DNA of 64,000 nucleotides from CAZHCA01 sp964530825 (lineage in GTDB: Bacteria > Bacteroidota > Bacteroidia > Chitinophagales > Saprospiraceae): the NCBI GenBank assembly GCA_964530825.1, contig CAZHCA010000009.1, positions 1 to 64,000 on the forward strand. The letters run 5' to 3'. Positions 40,949 through 50,541 of this stretch are shown piece after piece; position 1 is the first letter of the stretch; every line of letters begins with the position of its first letter. The notes under the pieces are model-generated. The model was not told where the DNA came from, made no database searches, and was given only the letters and a program-made list of their open reading frames with translations. Both the position numbers and the translations under genes were made by a program.

Positions 40949-42590
40949 CGTTTACCCAGGCCGAAAAAGCCTCCAGGTTTTTGGCATTCAGGCAGTGCGC
41001 GGCATCGAGCATGCCCTTCCGCGCCGAGCACACCCCGTAGTGCATATCGCGTATGCCCGCTATACTGTGTGCGTCGGGATTGATGCTAATCAACACATCT
41101 TTTTCCAGGGCGTAGGGGATCCAGCTCCAGTCCAAATCCAACCGGTAAGGATTGGCGTTTAATTCAATGACTACCCCGTGCTGGGCACAGGCGTCGATCA
41201 CGCTGCGGTAGTCGATCGGGTAACCTTCCCTGCTCAGCAACAATCTGCCGGTAGGGTGACCAAGAATGCGGGTATACGGGTTTTCAATGGCCGTTACCAA
41301 CCGCCGGGTGGCCTTTTCTTTGTCCATGCGCAGGTTGCTGTGTACCGAGGCAATGATCAGGTCAAATTGCTCCAGCACGTCTTCCGGATAATCCAGACGG
41401 CCATCGGCCAGGATATCGCTTTCGATACTCTTAAAAATGCGAAAAGGAGCCAGTTCTTGATTGAGTTGGTCGATTTCTTCCATCTGCTGCACTACCCGGT
41501 CTACGGTCAATCCATTGGCATAAAAGGCCGACTTGGAATGATCGGTCATAACCAGGTACTGGTATCCCAAGTCACGGGCAGCCTCCGCCATTTCGCGTAC
41601 CGTATGCAGCCCATCGCTGTAGTTGGAGTGAGCGTGTACCACTCCCTTTAGGTCGGCGTCTGTAACCAGTTCGGGCAGACTTTTTTCCAGCGCACGATCC
41701 AGCGCCCATGCCTGCTCGCGCAGTTCGGGAGCGATCCAAGGTAGCATACATTGTTCGAATATCGCCGCTTCGGTTGGCGCCCCCTCCCACTGCCCAGGCG
41801 AAAACTGTGCACGAAAGGCCGCCAAAAATGGCTCGCTGCCGGTGGTGCGAAACCAGGCGGCGCCAAAAGAATGGGCTTCACAGAAATGGAGGCAAACGGG
41901 CGTGCCCGCCTCGGAAGTCCCCATCCATTGGGTTTCGTTTTTTTCCGCCCAATCGACGCCCCGGGGCGTTTGGCTAGGCTGAGCTGCCCCCATCAGGAAA
42001 TCCATCCTGTCTAGCACGTTGGCGCAGCGCCGCAGGGGGCCGGTCCTTTCCATGTCCAGGTCTGGAAACTGCCCGCGCCACTGCTCCAAAAGCTCCGCAG
42101 CCTCGGCCTCCAAGCGGGCGTAATGGTACTGGCCCTGCGAGCGTTGATAGTATTGCAATTTGGCCTTTAGATCGTCTTGGGTTTTCTTACCGAATCCCTT
42201 CAGTTCGATCAGGCGATTTTCGTTGATGGCATAAAGAAGTTCACCAATGCTTTCCACTCCCAGTTCCTGCCAGACGGCCGCAACCTTTTTCGGCCCAAAA
42301 CCCTTTACCTGCAACATTTCGCGTACACCCGGCGGCGTTTGCGCCCGGTATTTTTCCAGAGCCGCCATTTGTCCCATCTCCACCAACTCCCGGATCTTTT
42401 CACTGATGGCCTTACCTACGCCCTTGAGCTGTCCGATCTCCGCTTGGCTCATTTCCTCCAGCGGTTGCGATAATTGCCGCAAATTGCGATAAGCATTCTG
42501 GTAAGATCGAATTTTGAACGCATTTTCATCGTGCAATTCCATGAGCTGCCCGAGCTCGCGAAAGGCGTCCGCTATTTTTTTGTTGGTCAT
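40941..42590 (-). CDS. polX: PolX-like protein: family X polymerase fold plus PHP domain
   Basis: A 549-residue protein with PolX architecture. Helix-hairpin-helix motifs (QLKGVGKAISEKI, QVKGFGPKKVAAVW, ELKGFGKKTQDDL) come first, then the polymerase palm, then a PHP phosphoesterase starting GVVHAHSNYSDGLHT at about residue 317. The PHP metal ligands look intact (HAH, MTDHS, ESDILADG, SVHSN, NPDAHS). The palm is degenerate: the GSxRR motif is GPLRR and the first of the two paired Asp is Arg195 (only Asp197 remains); the third Asp position is also lost. Polymerase activity is doubtful, 3'-5' exonuclease or phosphoesterase activity plausible. It starts three bases after an amidase gene. Confidence 0.88.
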   Translation of the reverse strand: MTNKKIADAFRELGQLMELHDENAFKIRSYQNAYRNLRQLSQPLEEMSQAEIGQLKGVGKAISEKIRELVEMGQMAALEKYRAQTPPGVREMLQVKGFGPKKVAAVWQELGVESIGELLYAINENRLIELKGFGKKTQDDLKAKLQYYQRSQGQYHYARLEAEAAELLEQWRGQFPDLDMERTGPLRRCANVLDRMDFLMGAAQPSQTPRGVDWAEKNETQWMGTSEAGTPVCLHFCEAHSFGAAWFRTTGSEPFLAAFRAQFSPGQWEGAPTEAAIFEQCMLPWIAPELREQAWALDRALEKSLPELVTDADLKGVVHAHSNYSDGLHTVREMAEAARDLGYQYLVMTDHSKSAFYANGLTVDRVVQQMEEIDQLNQELAPFRIFKSIESDILADGRLDYPEDVLEQFDLIIASVHSNLRMDKEKATRRLVTAIENPYTRILGHPTGRLLLSREGYPIDYRSVIDACAQHGVVIELNANPYRLDLDWSWIPYALEKDVLISINPDAHSIAGIRDMHYGVCSARKGMLDAAHCLNAKNLEAFSAWVNAS

Positions 42591-42593
42591 AGG

Positions 42594-43226
42594 CTAAAGA
42601 AAGTACTCAATGATGGTGCGCACCTGGGCTTCGGCGAAGTATTCCATTACTTCATCATCCATCAGCAAGAGAGCGTCTTCGTAGTTATCAAAAAACAGGT
42701 GTTCGATCAGCACCGCCGGCATAAGGGTGCGGCGCAGGATGAAAAAGTTGGCTTCCCGGTCATGGTCGCCGTCGCTTTTATCGGTACGCATCGTAATGCG
42801 GCTGCCCAGGAGTTGCTGTACATTGCGCCAGTGAATATCAGCAAGGCGATCGGCTCCAGTGAGTCCTGGGGTTGTATACAATTCAAATCCGCGTGCACGG
42901 TGCGAGTTGGAGGCATTTGCATGGGTCGATAACAAAATGCCGGGCCGGTAATTGCGGTGGTGCCAGTTGGCTACGTCGACCCGATAAGAAAGGGGCAAAT
43001 CCAGGTAGGCATGACTCAACATTACATACGTAATACCCTGTAGATCAAGTTTTTTTCGCACTAAATCTAGAAGAGCCCGGTTCCATACGCCTTCGTAGAA
43101 ATAGCCGCTGCTGTGAAACTCGCCACGGGCGTGCCGAAACATTTTGCCCGGAGCGGTTACGTACTCGCCGCGGGCATTCCGGCCACCGTGCCCGGCATCT
43201 AAATAGACACAAATATTATCCTGCAT
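42594..43226 (-). CDS. N-acetylmuramoyl-L-alanine amidase (Amidase_3)
   Basis: A 210-residue single-domain amidase of the AmiC/CwlV type. CVYLDAGHGGRNARG gives the first zinc His, the Glu of GYFYEGVWNRAL the second ligand, ILLSTHANASNSHRARGFELY the third His, and VLIEHLFFDN the catalytic Glu. It cleaves the bond between muramic acid and the stem peptide. No signal peptide is visible, unusual for a host cell-wall hydrolase, so it may be exported by another route or derive from a phage-type enzyme. Nothing else phage-like is nearby. It is followed immediately by polX. Confidence 0.88.
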   Translation of the reverse strand: MQDNICVYLDAGHGGRNARGEYVTAPGKMFRHARGEFHSSGYFYEGVWNRALLDLVRKKLDLQGITYVMLSHAYLDLPLSYRVDVANWHHRNYRPGILLSTHANASNSHRARGFELYTTPGLTGADRLADIHWRNVQQLLGSRITMRTDKSDGDHDREANFFILRRTLMPAVLIEHLFFDNYEDALLLMDDEVMEYFAEAQVRTIIEYFL

Positions 43227-43426
43227 GCTGGAAGGTTTGTACGTGCCGCGCTAGGCGGCAGGGAGCCCACTTCAACCGCAGATCCCCTTAATAGCGGGGA
43301 AGATACAAAACTTTAAACGAAGGTAAACCGGGCCTTTCTGGCAAGTGCAAAAGATAATTTGCCTCCCTGGTTGGTGGGCGAACGCTACGGCTGTTCCACC
43401 CTCTTTTCAGCCCCCCTCTATCCGAT

Positions 43427-43747
43427 TCAGGCCTGCGCCTTTGGCGTGCTGAAATTCATGGGTGGAAAATTCGATCCTTCGCCCCCTTCGATAGAGCCAT
43501 GCTGGGCTTCGTATTTTTTGATATTATCGTTGAGTGCACCCAACAGCCGTTTGGCATGCTGGGGAGTCAGGATAACCCGAGATTTCACCTTGGCTTTCGC
43601 AACATTGGGGACCAAGCGCACAAAATCCAATACAAATTCGTGGGGCGAGTGGGAAATGACCGCCAAATTTGCATAGGTCCCCTCGGCGATCTCTTCCGGT
43701 AGTTCGATATTGATTTGTTGATTACCCTTTTTCTTAGCATCGTCCAT
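43427..43747 (-). CDS. DUF3467 protein
   Basis: A 106-residue protein with the DUF3467 pattern: NIELPEEIAEGTYANLAVI, then SPHEFVLDFVRLVPNVAKA, then SRVILTPQHAKRLLGALNDN. Family function is unknown. It lies 30 bases behind topA in the same direction and is probably co-transcribed with it. Confidence 0.88.
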   Translation of the reverse strand: MDDAKKKGNQQINIELPEEIAEGTYANLAVISHSPHEFVLDFVRLVPNVAKAKVKSRVILTPQHAKRLLGALNDNIKKYEAQHGSIEGGEGSNFPPMNFSTPKAQA

Positions 43748-43777
43748 ATTATTGTATTTTCCGTTTGACCATTTAAA

Positions 43778-46417
43778 TTAATTGCCTTTCCGGGTGGAGG
43801 ATTTCTTGCTAGTATTTTTCTTGGTCGTGCGCTTTTTGGTCGCGCCCTTCTTTGTTGTGCTTTTCTTCGTTGCTGTCGACTTTTTCTTTTTATCTTTCGA
43901 AAAGGCATCCGGGATTTCTCCCTCAATGATCTTTTTGATGTCGCTGAGGGTGTATGCCTTGGCCATCTCGTGCGTTATCTTCTCGCCATCGACCTTGGGA
44001 AATTTAACCCGCTGCTTTTTGAATTTGATAAAGGGCCCCCAACGACCGTTCTCGACCGAAATTTGCTCTTCGGGCCACTGGTTGATATACCGGTTGGCTT
44101 CTTTCTCCTCCTTGGCAGCAATGAGCTCAAACATCTCCTCCTGCGTTAGCCTTTCAAAATCATAACGCCTAGGCACATTGACGAACATACCGTTCCACTT
44201 TAGGTAGGGTCCATAACGTCCCACCCCTTTCTGCACCGGCAGGTCTTTGTAGAAAGCGACGGGCGCTTCTTCCTCGAGCTTTTTCTCGACCAGCTCAATT
44301 GCCCGCTCACGCGAAATGGACAGGGGGTCTTCCCCTTTGGGAATGGACACGAATTTCTCACCAAACCGCACGTAAGGTCCGTAGCGACCGACGCTGATGA
44401 CAAGCTCTTCATCTTTGTACGGTTCTAGCTCGCGCGGCAACTGGAACAGTTCCATTGCCTCTTCATAGGTGATGGTATCGATCGATTGCCCCATTTGGAG
44501 GTTGGCGTAGCGTGGCTTTTCGCCTTCGTTGAGTTCTTCTGGTTTGCCGATCTGCGCCACGGGGCCGTTCTTTGTCATGCGGGTGAGTACCGTACGACCG
44601 GTTTCGGGGTCAGCCCCCAAGGTGCGCTCCCGGGTGGGACGTTCAGCGTGAGCGATGGTCTCTTCGATCCGTTCGTGGAAGGGAAAGTAAAATTCTTGCA
44701 GCATCGCCCGCCAATCCTCCCCGCCGGCCGCAATATCATCGAACTGCTTTTCGATTTCGGCCGTGAATTTATAGTCCATGATATCATCGAAATGGATATC
44801 CAAGAAGTCACTCACCGTGATACCCATTTCGGTGGGCACCAGGCGGTTTTTGATGGCGCCTGTTATCTCCGTTTTGGTTTCGATCTGGATGGCTGGCGGA
44901 TTGGCCTGTGCGTCGAGGGTAAGGACCTGGTAGGCGCGTTCGACCCCATCGCGGTTTTGCTTGATCACATAGCCCCGGCCCGGCTCCATAATTTTACTGA
45001 TCGTAGGTGCGTAGGTCGAGGGACGACCAATGCCCAGTTCCTCCAGTTTTTTGACCAGTGCCGCTTCTGTGTAGCGAGCTGGCGGGCGGGTAAAACGCTG
45101 CGTACCGACCATCTTTTGGAGATCGAGTACCTGGCCCACCTGCAGCGGCGGCAAAATACCACTGGCCTCTTCTTCCTCATCATCGTCGCTCGACTCAAGG
45201 TATACTTTTAGGAATCCGTCGAACTTGAGCACTTCGCCCTCTGCCTTAAGCTGGGTATCAGGAATCGTACTGATGCCGATTCTTACAGTCGTTTTTTCTA
45301 CGACCGCATCGGCCATTTGCGAGGCTATAGTACGCTTCCAGATCAGTTCGTAGAGGCGTTGCTCATCGCGGTTACCCGATACGTTCTGCCGTTGAATATA
45401 GGTCGGCCGGATGGCTTCATGCGCCTCCTGGGCATTAGATGACTTGCTCTTAAACCGGCGCACCTGTAGGTAAGTCTGACCGTAGTTCTGCTCGACTTCC
45501 TGAGCAATACTAGCCAAGGCAACTTCTGAAAGGGCCGTCGAGTCGGTACGCATGTAGGTGATCATCCCCGACTCGTACAGGCGTTGGGCTACACTCATGG
45601 TGCGCTTTACCGAGAAGCCCAGCTTGCGGCTGGCCTCCTGTTGTAGGGTCGAGGTGGTAAACGGTGCCGTGGGCCGGCGCTTGATGGGTTTGACTGCAAT
45701 ATCTTCAATGGTAAAATCGGCACCTATGCATTTCTCCAGAAACGCCCGGGCATCCGCCTCGGTAGAGAAACGGGCGGGTAGCTCCGCTTTAAGCGTTACC
45801 TGTTGCCCTTTTTCGTTTTCTACCAAAAAGTCGGCATTGATGCGGTAAAAGGCCTGGGACTCAAACTGCTGGATTTCCCGTTCGCGCTCGACCAGCAGCT
45901 TTACGGCCACTGATTGCACGCGTCCAGCCGATAGCTTACCCTTGATTTTTTTCCAGAGTAGACCGGATAGCTCGAAACCTACCAACCGATCAAGCACCCG
46001 GCGGGCCTGCTGAGCATTGACCAGGTTTACGTCTACTCGGCGGGGCGCTTGAATGGCCTTCTGAATGGCTGGTTTAGTAATTTCCCGGAAAACGATCCGC
46101 TTGGTGGCGTCGGCATCGAGGCCCAGCACTTCGCACAAGTGCCAGGAGATTGCTTCTCCCTCCCGGTCTTCATCTGTCGCCAGCCATACCTCATCGACTT
46201 TATTGACTAGGTCTTGAAGCTCTTTGACGACTTTGCGCTTTTCCGGCGAAATGACATAATGTGGAGCGAAATTATTCTGGACATCTACGGCGTGGTTACC
46301 TTTTTCCAGGTCGCGCACATGGCCGTAGCTAGACCGAACCGTGAAGTCTTTACCAAGATATTTTTCAATCGTTTTCGCTTTAGCTGGAGACTCTACAATG
46401 AGTAGATGCTTAGGCAT
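43778..46417 (-). CDS. topA: DNA topoisomerase I
   Basis: An 879-residue type IA topoisomerase. The Toprim domain starts LLIVESPAKAKTIEKYLG and has TDEDREGEAISWHL at 81-94 (metal-binding acids). The catalytic tyrosine is Tyr288 in SGMITYMRTDST. The C-terminal part carries at least three Toprim_C repeats (GRYGPYVRFGEKF, GRYGPYLKWNGMF, GRWGPFIKFKKQ) instead of Cys4 zinc fingers and ends in a strongly Lys/Thr/Ser-rich tail of about 40 residues. It relaxes negative supercoils. A minus-strand TAGTTTTG promoter box lies at 46496-46503. Confidence 0.96.
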   Translation of the reverse strand: MPKHLLIVESPAKAKTIEKYLGKDFTVRSSYGHVRDLEKGNHAVDVQNNFAPHYVISPEKRKVVKELQDLVNKVDEVWLATDEDREGEAISWHLCEVLGLDADATKRIVFREITKPAIQKAIQAPRRVDVNLVNAQQARRVLDRLVGFELSGLLWKKIKGKLSAGRVQSVAVKLLVEREREIQQFESQAFYRINADFLVENEKGQQVTLKAELPARFSTEADARAFLEKCIGADFTIEDIAVKPIKRRPTAPFTTSTLQQEASRKLGFSVKRTMSVAQRLYESGMITYMRTDSTALSEVALASIAQEVEQNYGQTYLQVRRFKSKSSNAQEAHEAIRPTYIQRQNVSGNRDEQRLYELIWKRTIASQMADAVVEKTTVRIGISTIPDTQLKAEGEVLKFDGFLKVYLESSDDDEEEEASGILPPLQVGQVLDLQKMVGTQRFTRPPARYTEAALVKKLEELGIGRPSTYAPTISKIMEPGRGYVIKQNRDGVERAYQVLTLDAQANPPAIQIETKTEITGAIKNRLVPTEMGITVSDFLDIHFDDIMDYKFTAEIEKQFDDIAAGGEDWRAMLQEFYFPFHERIEETIAHAERPTRERTLGADPETGRTVLTRMTKNGPVAQIGKPEELNEGEKPRYANLQMGQSIDTITYEEAMELFQLPRELEPYKDEELVISVGRYGPYVRFGEKFVSIPKGEDPLSISRERAIELVEKKLEEEAPVAFYKDLPVQKGVGRYGPYLKWNGMFVNVPRRYDFERLTQEEMFELIAAKEEKEANRYINQWPEEQISVENGRWGPFIKFKKQRVKFPKVDGEKITHEMAKAYTLSDIKKIIEGEIPDAFSKDKKKKSTATKKSTTKKGATKKRTTKKNTSKKSSTRKGN

Positions 46418-46819
46418 AATAGCACTTTCTATGTTCGTTAATGTTCTGGGAATTGGGGTTTTTGCGCTCCGGCTTTACCGAGGTCTAACAAAGCTCAAAA
46501 CTAAAAATCTTGGGATTTGTTGCCTCAGATCTTTCCATCACTATTCCGTTACATGACAAAAATGCAGTTTTTTTTGACTTGCGCCACCATTTCGTTTTGG
46601 TAGTTTGACGGCGATTGTGTTTCTTCGGCAGCAATTTTTTAGCCTTATTGGCTGCGGGCGAGTTTGGACTGCCAGATGTAACAGCTGAGCCTACCCTGCA
46701 TTTCCCGCCTGAATGAAAATTGCTGAAGGCCAGCAGATTCAAGAGTTTGGTCCAGCTTAAATGCGTTCCTTTGCTAAACTACTTGCATCAAAGCTTATAA
46801 AAGCCTAAAATAAGAGGTC
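46418..46819. other. intergenic region between divergent genes
   Basis: About 400 bases between topA (minus) and the AAA-type protein (plus). It holds the topA promoter box TAGTTTTG on the minus strand at 46496-46503. A minus-strand frame of 85 codons here has atypical composition and is not taken as a gene. No RNA structure recognised. Confidence 0.5.
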
Positions 46820-47950
46820 ATGAAAAATATTTATGTAGCCGCCACCGGCCAACACATCGGCAAGACTACCTGCACGCTTGGCCTGACCGCCAACCTGATT
46901 CGCCAGGGTTTCAAAACCGGATATTGTAAACCGGTAGGCCAGAAGCACATCACCTTCGACGGTAAAGTTGCCGACAAAGATGCAGTTCTATTTTCCCAGG
47001 TCATTGGTTTCGAGCTCGACCCGGAGATTCACAGCCCGGTAATCATCGGTAAGGGAGTGACCAAGCAATACATTGAGAATAAATCACAGTTTAATTTTTT
47101 TGAAGATATTAATGTGGCGGCCCGTCACATGACCCAAAACCACGAAGTAGTGGTCTATGAGGGCACTGGTCACCCCGGAGTAGGTAGTGTTTGTGACCTG
47201 TCCAATGCCGAAGTAGCACGGCGCCTCGATGCCGGCGTGGTCATGATTGTCGAGGGCGGCATCGGGCGCACCATCGACAAGCTGCACCTGAGTACGGCAG
47301 TGTTTCGCGAAAAGAACGTCCCTATCCTGGGGGTAATCGTCAATAAAGTACGCTCCGATAAGTACGAAGAGATCCAATACTACCTGTCCAAAAAGTTCAC
47401 CGACATGGACTTGCCCCTATTGGGCATCCTGCCTTACGACCGCAGCCTGTCCTTTCCCATTATGGAGACCGTCTGCCGGGCCATCAAAGGGAAGGTGCAT
47501 CAGAACCCCGAAAAAATGAGCAACCGGGTAGAAGATATCGTAGCCGGTTCACTGGTCGACATGGAGGAATTCCAGGTCTTCCAGAACATCCTGCTGGTAT
47601 CCAGTGCCAAGCGATTACGGGAGGCCGTTGAAAAGGTCGATCGCATCTCCAAACTCAAAAAACTGGAAAAATCGCCGATCAGCGGGGTAATCGTCACTGG
47701 CGACGGGCGCCACGAACACTGGTACGAACAAGCCGATTTGGATCACCCTTACTTCCGCCAGCATCAAATACCGGTAATTACCACCACCCTCGACACCTAC
47801 GGTTCGGTACTCAAAATCAACCGCATTGAAGTCAAGATCAACACCCGGACCCCCTGGAAGGTGCAGCGCGCCATCGAGCTCATCCGCGAACACGTCGACT
47901 TTGACAGCTTACTCGATCACTTTAGCATCGAGCGCAAAGGAGTGCTCTGA
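46820..47950 (+). CDS. BioD/phosphotransacetylase-N-like P-loop protein with DRTGG domain
   Basis: A 376-residue protein. The N-terminal half is a dethiobiotin-synthetase-like P-loop NTPase: NIYVAATGQHIGKTTCTLGL contains the Walker A motif (GQHIGKTT, residues 10-17), and VVYEGTGHPGVGSV and VIVNKVRSDKYEEI follow. The C-terminal half fits the DRTGG domain found at the N-terminus of long phosphate acetyltransferases. The catalytic Pta domain itself is absent, so this looks like a stand-alone regulatory relative. Its partner is unknown. A TlpA-like gene follows after 27 bases. Confidence 0.8.
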   Translation: MKNIYVAATGQHIGKTTCTLGLTANLIRQGFKTGYCKPVGQKHITFDGKVADKDAVLFSQVIGFELDPEIHSPVIIGKGVTKQYIENKSQFNFFEDINVAARHMTQNHEVVVYEGTGHPGVGSVCDLSNAEVARRLDAGVVMIVEGGIGRTIDKLHLSTAVFREKNVPILGVIVNKVRSDKYEEIQYYLSKKFTDMDLPLLGILPYDRSLSFPIMETVCRAIKGKVHQNPEKMSNRVEDIVAGSLVDMEEFQVFQNILLVSSAKRLREAVEKVDRISKLKKLEKSPISGVIVTGDGRHEHWYEQADLDHPYFRQHQIPVITTTLDTYGSVLKINRIEVKINTRTPWKVQRAIELIREHVDFDSLLDHFSIERKGVL

Positions 47951-47977
47951 GAAAAACAACATCTAAAACCAACGCTC

Positions 47978-48586
47978 ATGAAGCCTCATCGGAACCGCCT
48001 GCTCACGGTCCTTTGTCTGAGCTTTTTATCGTCGCTCTACATCCGAGCCCAGTCCGGCACGTATGCCGAGGTCATGCAGGCCTGCCAGGAAAAACTCAAG
48101 GGCGCTAGTTTCATGGCCAAAATCAAACAGTCGCAGAATTGCGTCCTGGGTGCGCCCGCCCCGCAGCTCGAAGCGGTGACACTGCAAGGCGATTCTGTTT
48201 CCCTGCACGCATGGCGTGGGCAAGTAGTGGTCATTAACTTTTGGTTCATCAATTGCCGGCCGTGCCGCGCCGAGATCCCGGGACTGCATCAAATTGCCAG
48301 AACATACGATGGAAAGCCAGTTCAATTTCTGGCCTTGGGTACCGACCCGGCCCCTGCCATTCGGGCTTTCCTTACCCAGAACCCGTTTGGCTTTCAGCAT
48401 GTTGCCGACGCCAAGGGGGTGATCAAAAATACCTTCAGGAGCAACTGGGGCTTCCCGACGACCATTGTCATCGGCAAAGATGGGCGCATCCGGGAAATAT
48501 TCAACTCGACCAAGACCGACGATACCGCTTCGCAGGTTATCCAGGCGGAGCTGGTACCGTTGATCGAAAATGCACTGGCCGATTAG
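47978..48586 (+). CDS. TlpA-type thioredoxin-fold protein, exported
   Basis: A 202-residue protein with a signal peptide (cleavage after IRAQ, about residue 25) and a TlpA/ResA-like domain: VVVINFWFINCRPCRAEIPGL has the CxxC active site (CRPC) and GFPTTIVIGKDGRI the cis-Pro loop. It should reduce disulfides in periplasmic proteins, often cytochrome c apoproteins. It starts 27 bases behind the P-loop gene and its end overlaps the convergent sugar-dehydrogenase gene by four bases. Confidence 0.88.
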   Translation: MKPHRNRLLTVLCLSFLSSLYIRAQSGTYAEVMQACQEKLKGASFMAKIKQSQNCVLGAPAPQLEAVTLQGDSVSLHAWRGQVVVINFWFINCRPCRAEIPGLHQIARTYDGKPVQFLALGTDPAPAIRAFLTQNPFGFQHVADAKGVIKNTFRSNWGFPTTIVIGKDGRIREIFNSTKTDDTASQVIQAELVPLIENALAD

Positions 48587-50007
48587 TGTTTTACAATGCG
48601 CACTGTACGGGTTTCGGTTGGTGTGCGCAGAGAAAACTGGTAAACCCCCGCTGGCCAAGACTGACTGTCTACTGATAAACGGTTGCCACCCGGCCAGACG
48701 CCCTGCCCAATCAGGCGGCCCTGCATATCAAAAATCACATAGCCGGCATTTTGGGAAAAGGCCTTTTCCGTTCTAATTTGAAAATTCGAGCGGAAGGGAT
48801 TGGGTAGCACCTCCAAACCGGCATCCCGGCCTGCCAGATTGCTGGTGTTGCTGACATTGGGTGGCCCGACCCGAAAGATGCGGCCGTCGATGGCCGCCAG
48901 GTAGAGCTCTCCACGGTGATCTTCGCCGAAGGTCACGTACTGGCCGCGCTCTCCTTCAAGGACCACATATTGTTCGGGGTTGCTGTTGTCGACTCCATCG
49001 GTGGGAATAGCGTAAATTTTTCCACGGCAAAATTCGGCGAAAAAGTAAAAACCCTGAAAAATCGGAAAATCGGTTCCTCGGTAGACAAACCCACCGGTAA
49101 CGGATCCAGTACAGGAGTTCCCAACATGCGGATAAGCAAAGTACGGATCGGTGAACGAGCCTTCACCTGGACAGCCCTGAGTGTTGAAGGTCGTAAAGCC
49201 TTCGTAGCAGCGCCAGCCCAGGTTTTCGCCACCGTCCGAGCTGGTAGGAATCCGGTTGATTTCTTCAAAAGCGCTCTGACCGACATCGCCGATGTAAAAA
49301 TCGCCGGTCAGGCGGTCAAAGCTGATACGCCAAGGGTTGCGCAACCCGAGCAACCAGATCTCATCCAGCGTTTCATCATCCATAGCAAAGGGGTTGTCGG
49401 GCGGAATGGCATACGGGTCGCCATTGTCCACATCGATCCTGAGGATCTTGCCGAGGAGATTCTGCCGGTCCTGGCCGGCATCAATGGGGTCGCCGCCCGA
49501 ACCGCCATCGCCCAGGCCGAAGTAGAGGTAGCCGTCGGGGCCAAAGGTAAGGTCGCCCGCATTGTGGTTGGAAAAGGGTTGGTCGACGGTCAGCAATCTT
49601 TTTTCCGAATCGGGATCGGCCAGATCGGGGTCCTGGCCCGAGCGCGTAAACCGAGCAATTCGACTTTCCCCGTTACCACCAGTATAATTGACGTAAAAAT
49701 AGCCATTGTTGGCGTAGTCAGGATGAAAAGCAAGCCCGAGCAGGCCTCGCTCGCCGCCGTTGGCATTGACGCGGCCGGCGATATCCAGGAAAGGCTCCTC
49801 GTTCACCTGACCACCTGGCCGTAGAATCTGAATCCGGCCTTCTTTTTCCACGATAAACAGACGCTCGTCGCCGGCACTGACGATATCCACTGGCTGGTTG
49901 AGGTCGTCGGTGATCAGGTCGAGTTCAACGACATCGGCGGGCTGAGCTTCTACCCATCCGATATAGCAAAGCATTATAAAAAGTAAAAGGGTGTAGCGAC
50001 AATTCAT
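48583..50007 (-). CDS. PQQ-dependent sugar dehydrogenase-like protein with T9SS type A tail
   Basis: A 474-residue protein with a signal peptide (cleavage after VEAQ, about 22) and a six-bladed soluble-glucose-dehydrogenase-like propeller: RGLLGLAFHPDYANNGYFYV, SNHNAGDLTFGPDGYLYFGLGDGG (catalytic His and calcium region), LLGKILRIDVDNGDPY and GLRNPWRISFD. The last ~75 residues, LEVLPNPFRSNFQIR to VYQFSLRTPTETRTVRIVKH, form a type A sorting domain for T9SS secretion, so it is released or attached outside. The sugar or alcohol substrate is unknown. Confidence 0.9.
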   Translation of the reverse strand: MNCRYTLLLFIMLCYIGWVEAQPADVVELDLITDDLNQPVDIVSAGDERLFIVEKEGRIQILRPGGQVNEEPFLDIAGRVNANGGERGLLGLAFHPDYANNGYFYVNYTGGNGESRIARFTRSGQDPDLADPDSEKRLLTVDQPFSNHNAGDLTFGPDGYLYFGLGDGGSGGDPIDAGQDRQNLLGKILRIDVDNGDPYAIPPDNPFAMDDETLDEIWLLGLRNPWRISFDRLTGDFYIGDVGQSAFEEINRIPTSSDGGENLGWRCYEGFTTFNTQGCPGEGSFTDPYFAYPHVGNSCTGSVTGGFVYRGTDFPIFQGFYFFAEFCRGKIYAIPTDGVDNSNPEQYVVLEGERGQYVTFGEDHRGELYLAAIDGRIFRVGPPNVSNTSNLAGRDAGLEVLPNPFRSNFQIRTEKAFSQNAGYVIFDMQGRLIGQGVWPGGNRLSVDSQSWPAGVYQFSLRTPTETRTVRIVKH

Positions 50008-50137
50008 AGTTTTATTTTTAAAAGTAAAAAAAGTAGCATTAGGCCGCAGTTTTTCCCGGGGGTCTTGCGTTTATCTGACAATACCGGTAAAATTGCAGTG
50101 CCTGCCTAAGTTGAAACCACCTTACAACGAGTCCTCA

Positions 50138-50503
50138 ATGGAATTTCTATCCTTGATCTTCTTTGTTGTCACCTCGGTAGGCGTACTGACTTTATCCATT
50201 GCCATACTTTTCCGGTACCACCGCCGCCGTATTCTCAATAAGGTGTTGGCGGAAACCAGTCAAAAAAACGACTGGACAGTTCTGCGGATAACCCATCCCA
50301 CTCCGCGCCGGTCACCGAAGGCCCGAGCGCTACGGTGGTGGAGCGACCAGTTGAGCCTCAACGGGTCCGCTACCAGTCATACGGTTTTGGAAAGAACCGT
50401 CACCTACCGCCAACCCGACGGCTACATCCGGCAGGCCCGCCTCTCCGCCCGATTTGATTCCTTCCATCTGCTGGATTTTGATTGGCAGGAAATCGATCGG
50501 TGA
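50138..50503 (+). CDS. hypothetical protein with one membrane anchor
   Basis: A 121-residue protein starting MEFLSLIFFVVTSVGVLTLS: one N-terminal transmembrane helix (residues 4-24), followed by a basic region and a soluble part with HTVLERTVTYRQPDGYIRQARLSARFDSFHLLDFDWQEI. No family recognised. I use the Met before the helix; the open frame extends upstream without support. It is followed 38 bases later by purB, which has its own promoter box. Confidence 0.65.
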   Translation: MEFLSLIFFVVTSVGVLTLSIAILFRYHRRRILNKVLAETSQKNDWTVLRITHPTPRRSPKARALRWWSDQLSLNGSATSHTVLERTVTYRQPDGYIRQARLSARFDSFHLLDFDWQEIDR

Positions 50504-50522
50504 ACGGGATAGAACTTTTCCC

Positions 50523-50530
50523 TATTTTTG
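50523..50530 (+). promoter_or_regulatory. TAnnTTTG promoter box for purB
   Basis: Exact TATTTTTG only 12 bases before the purB ATG, so the transcript would be nearly leaderless. Confidence 0.55.
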
Positions 50531-50541
50531 GCTGAAAAAAT

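Noticed and set aside
42594..43226. Amidase as evidence of a prophage
   Set aside because: No capsid, tail, integrase or holin genes are nearby; it sits among core genes.
44486..45211. 241-codon plus-strand frame
   Set aside because: It lies antisense to topA, whose catalytic domain is unambiguous here.
46485..46742. 85-codon minus-strand frame between topA and the P-loop gene
   Set aside because: Low-complexity, Lys/Ser-rich, no homology pattern, and it overlaps the probable topA promoter.
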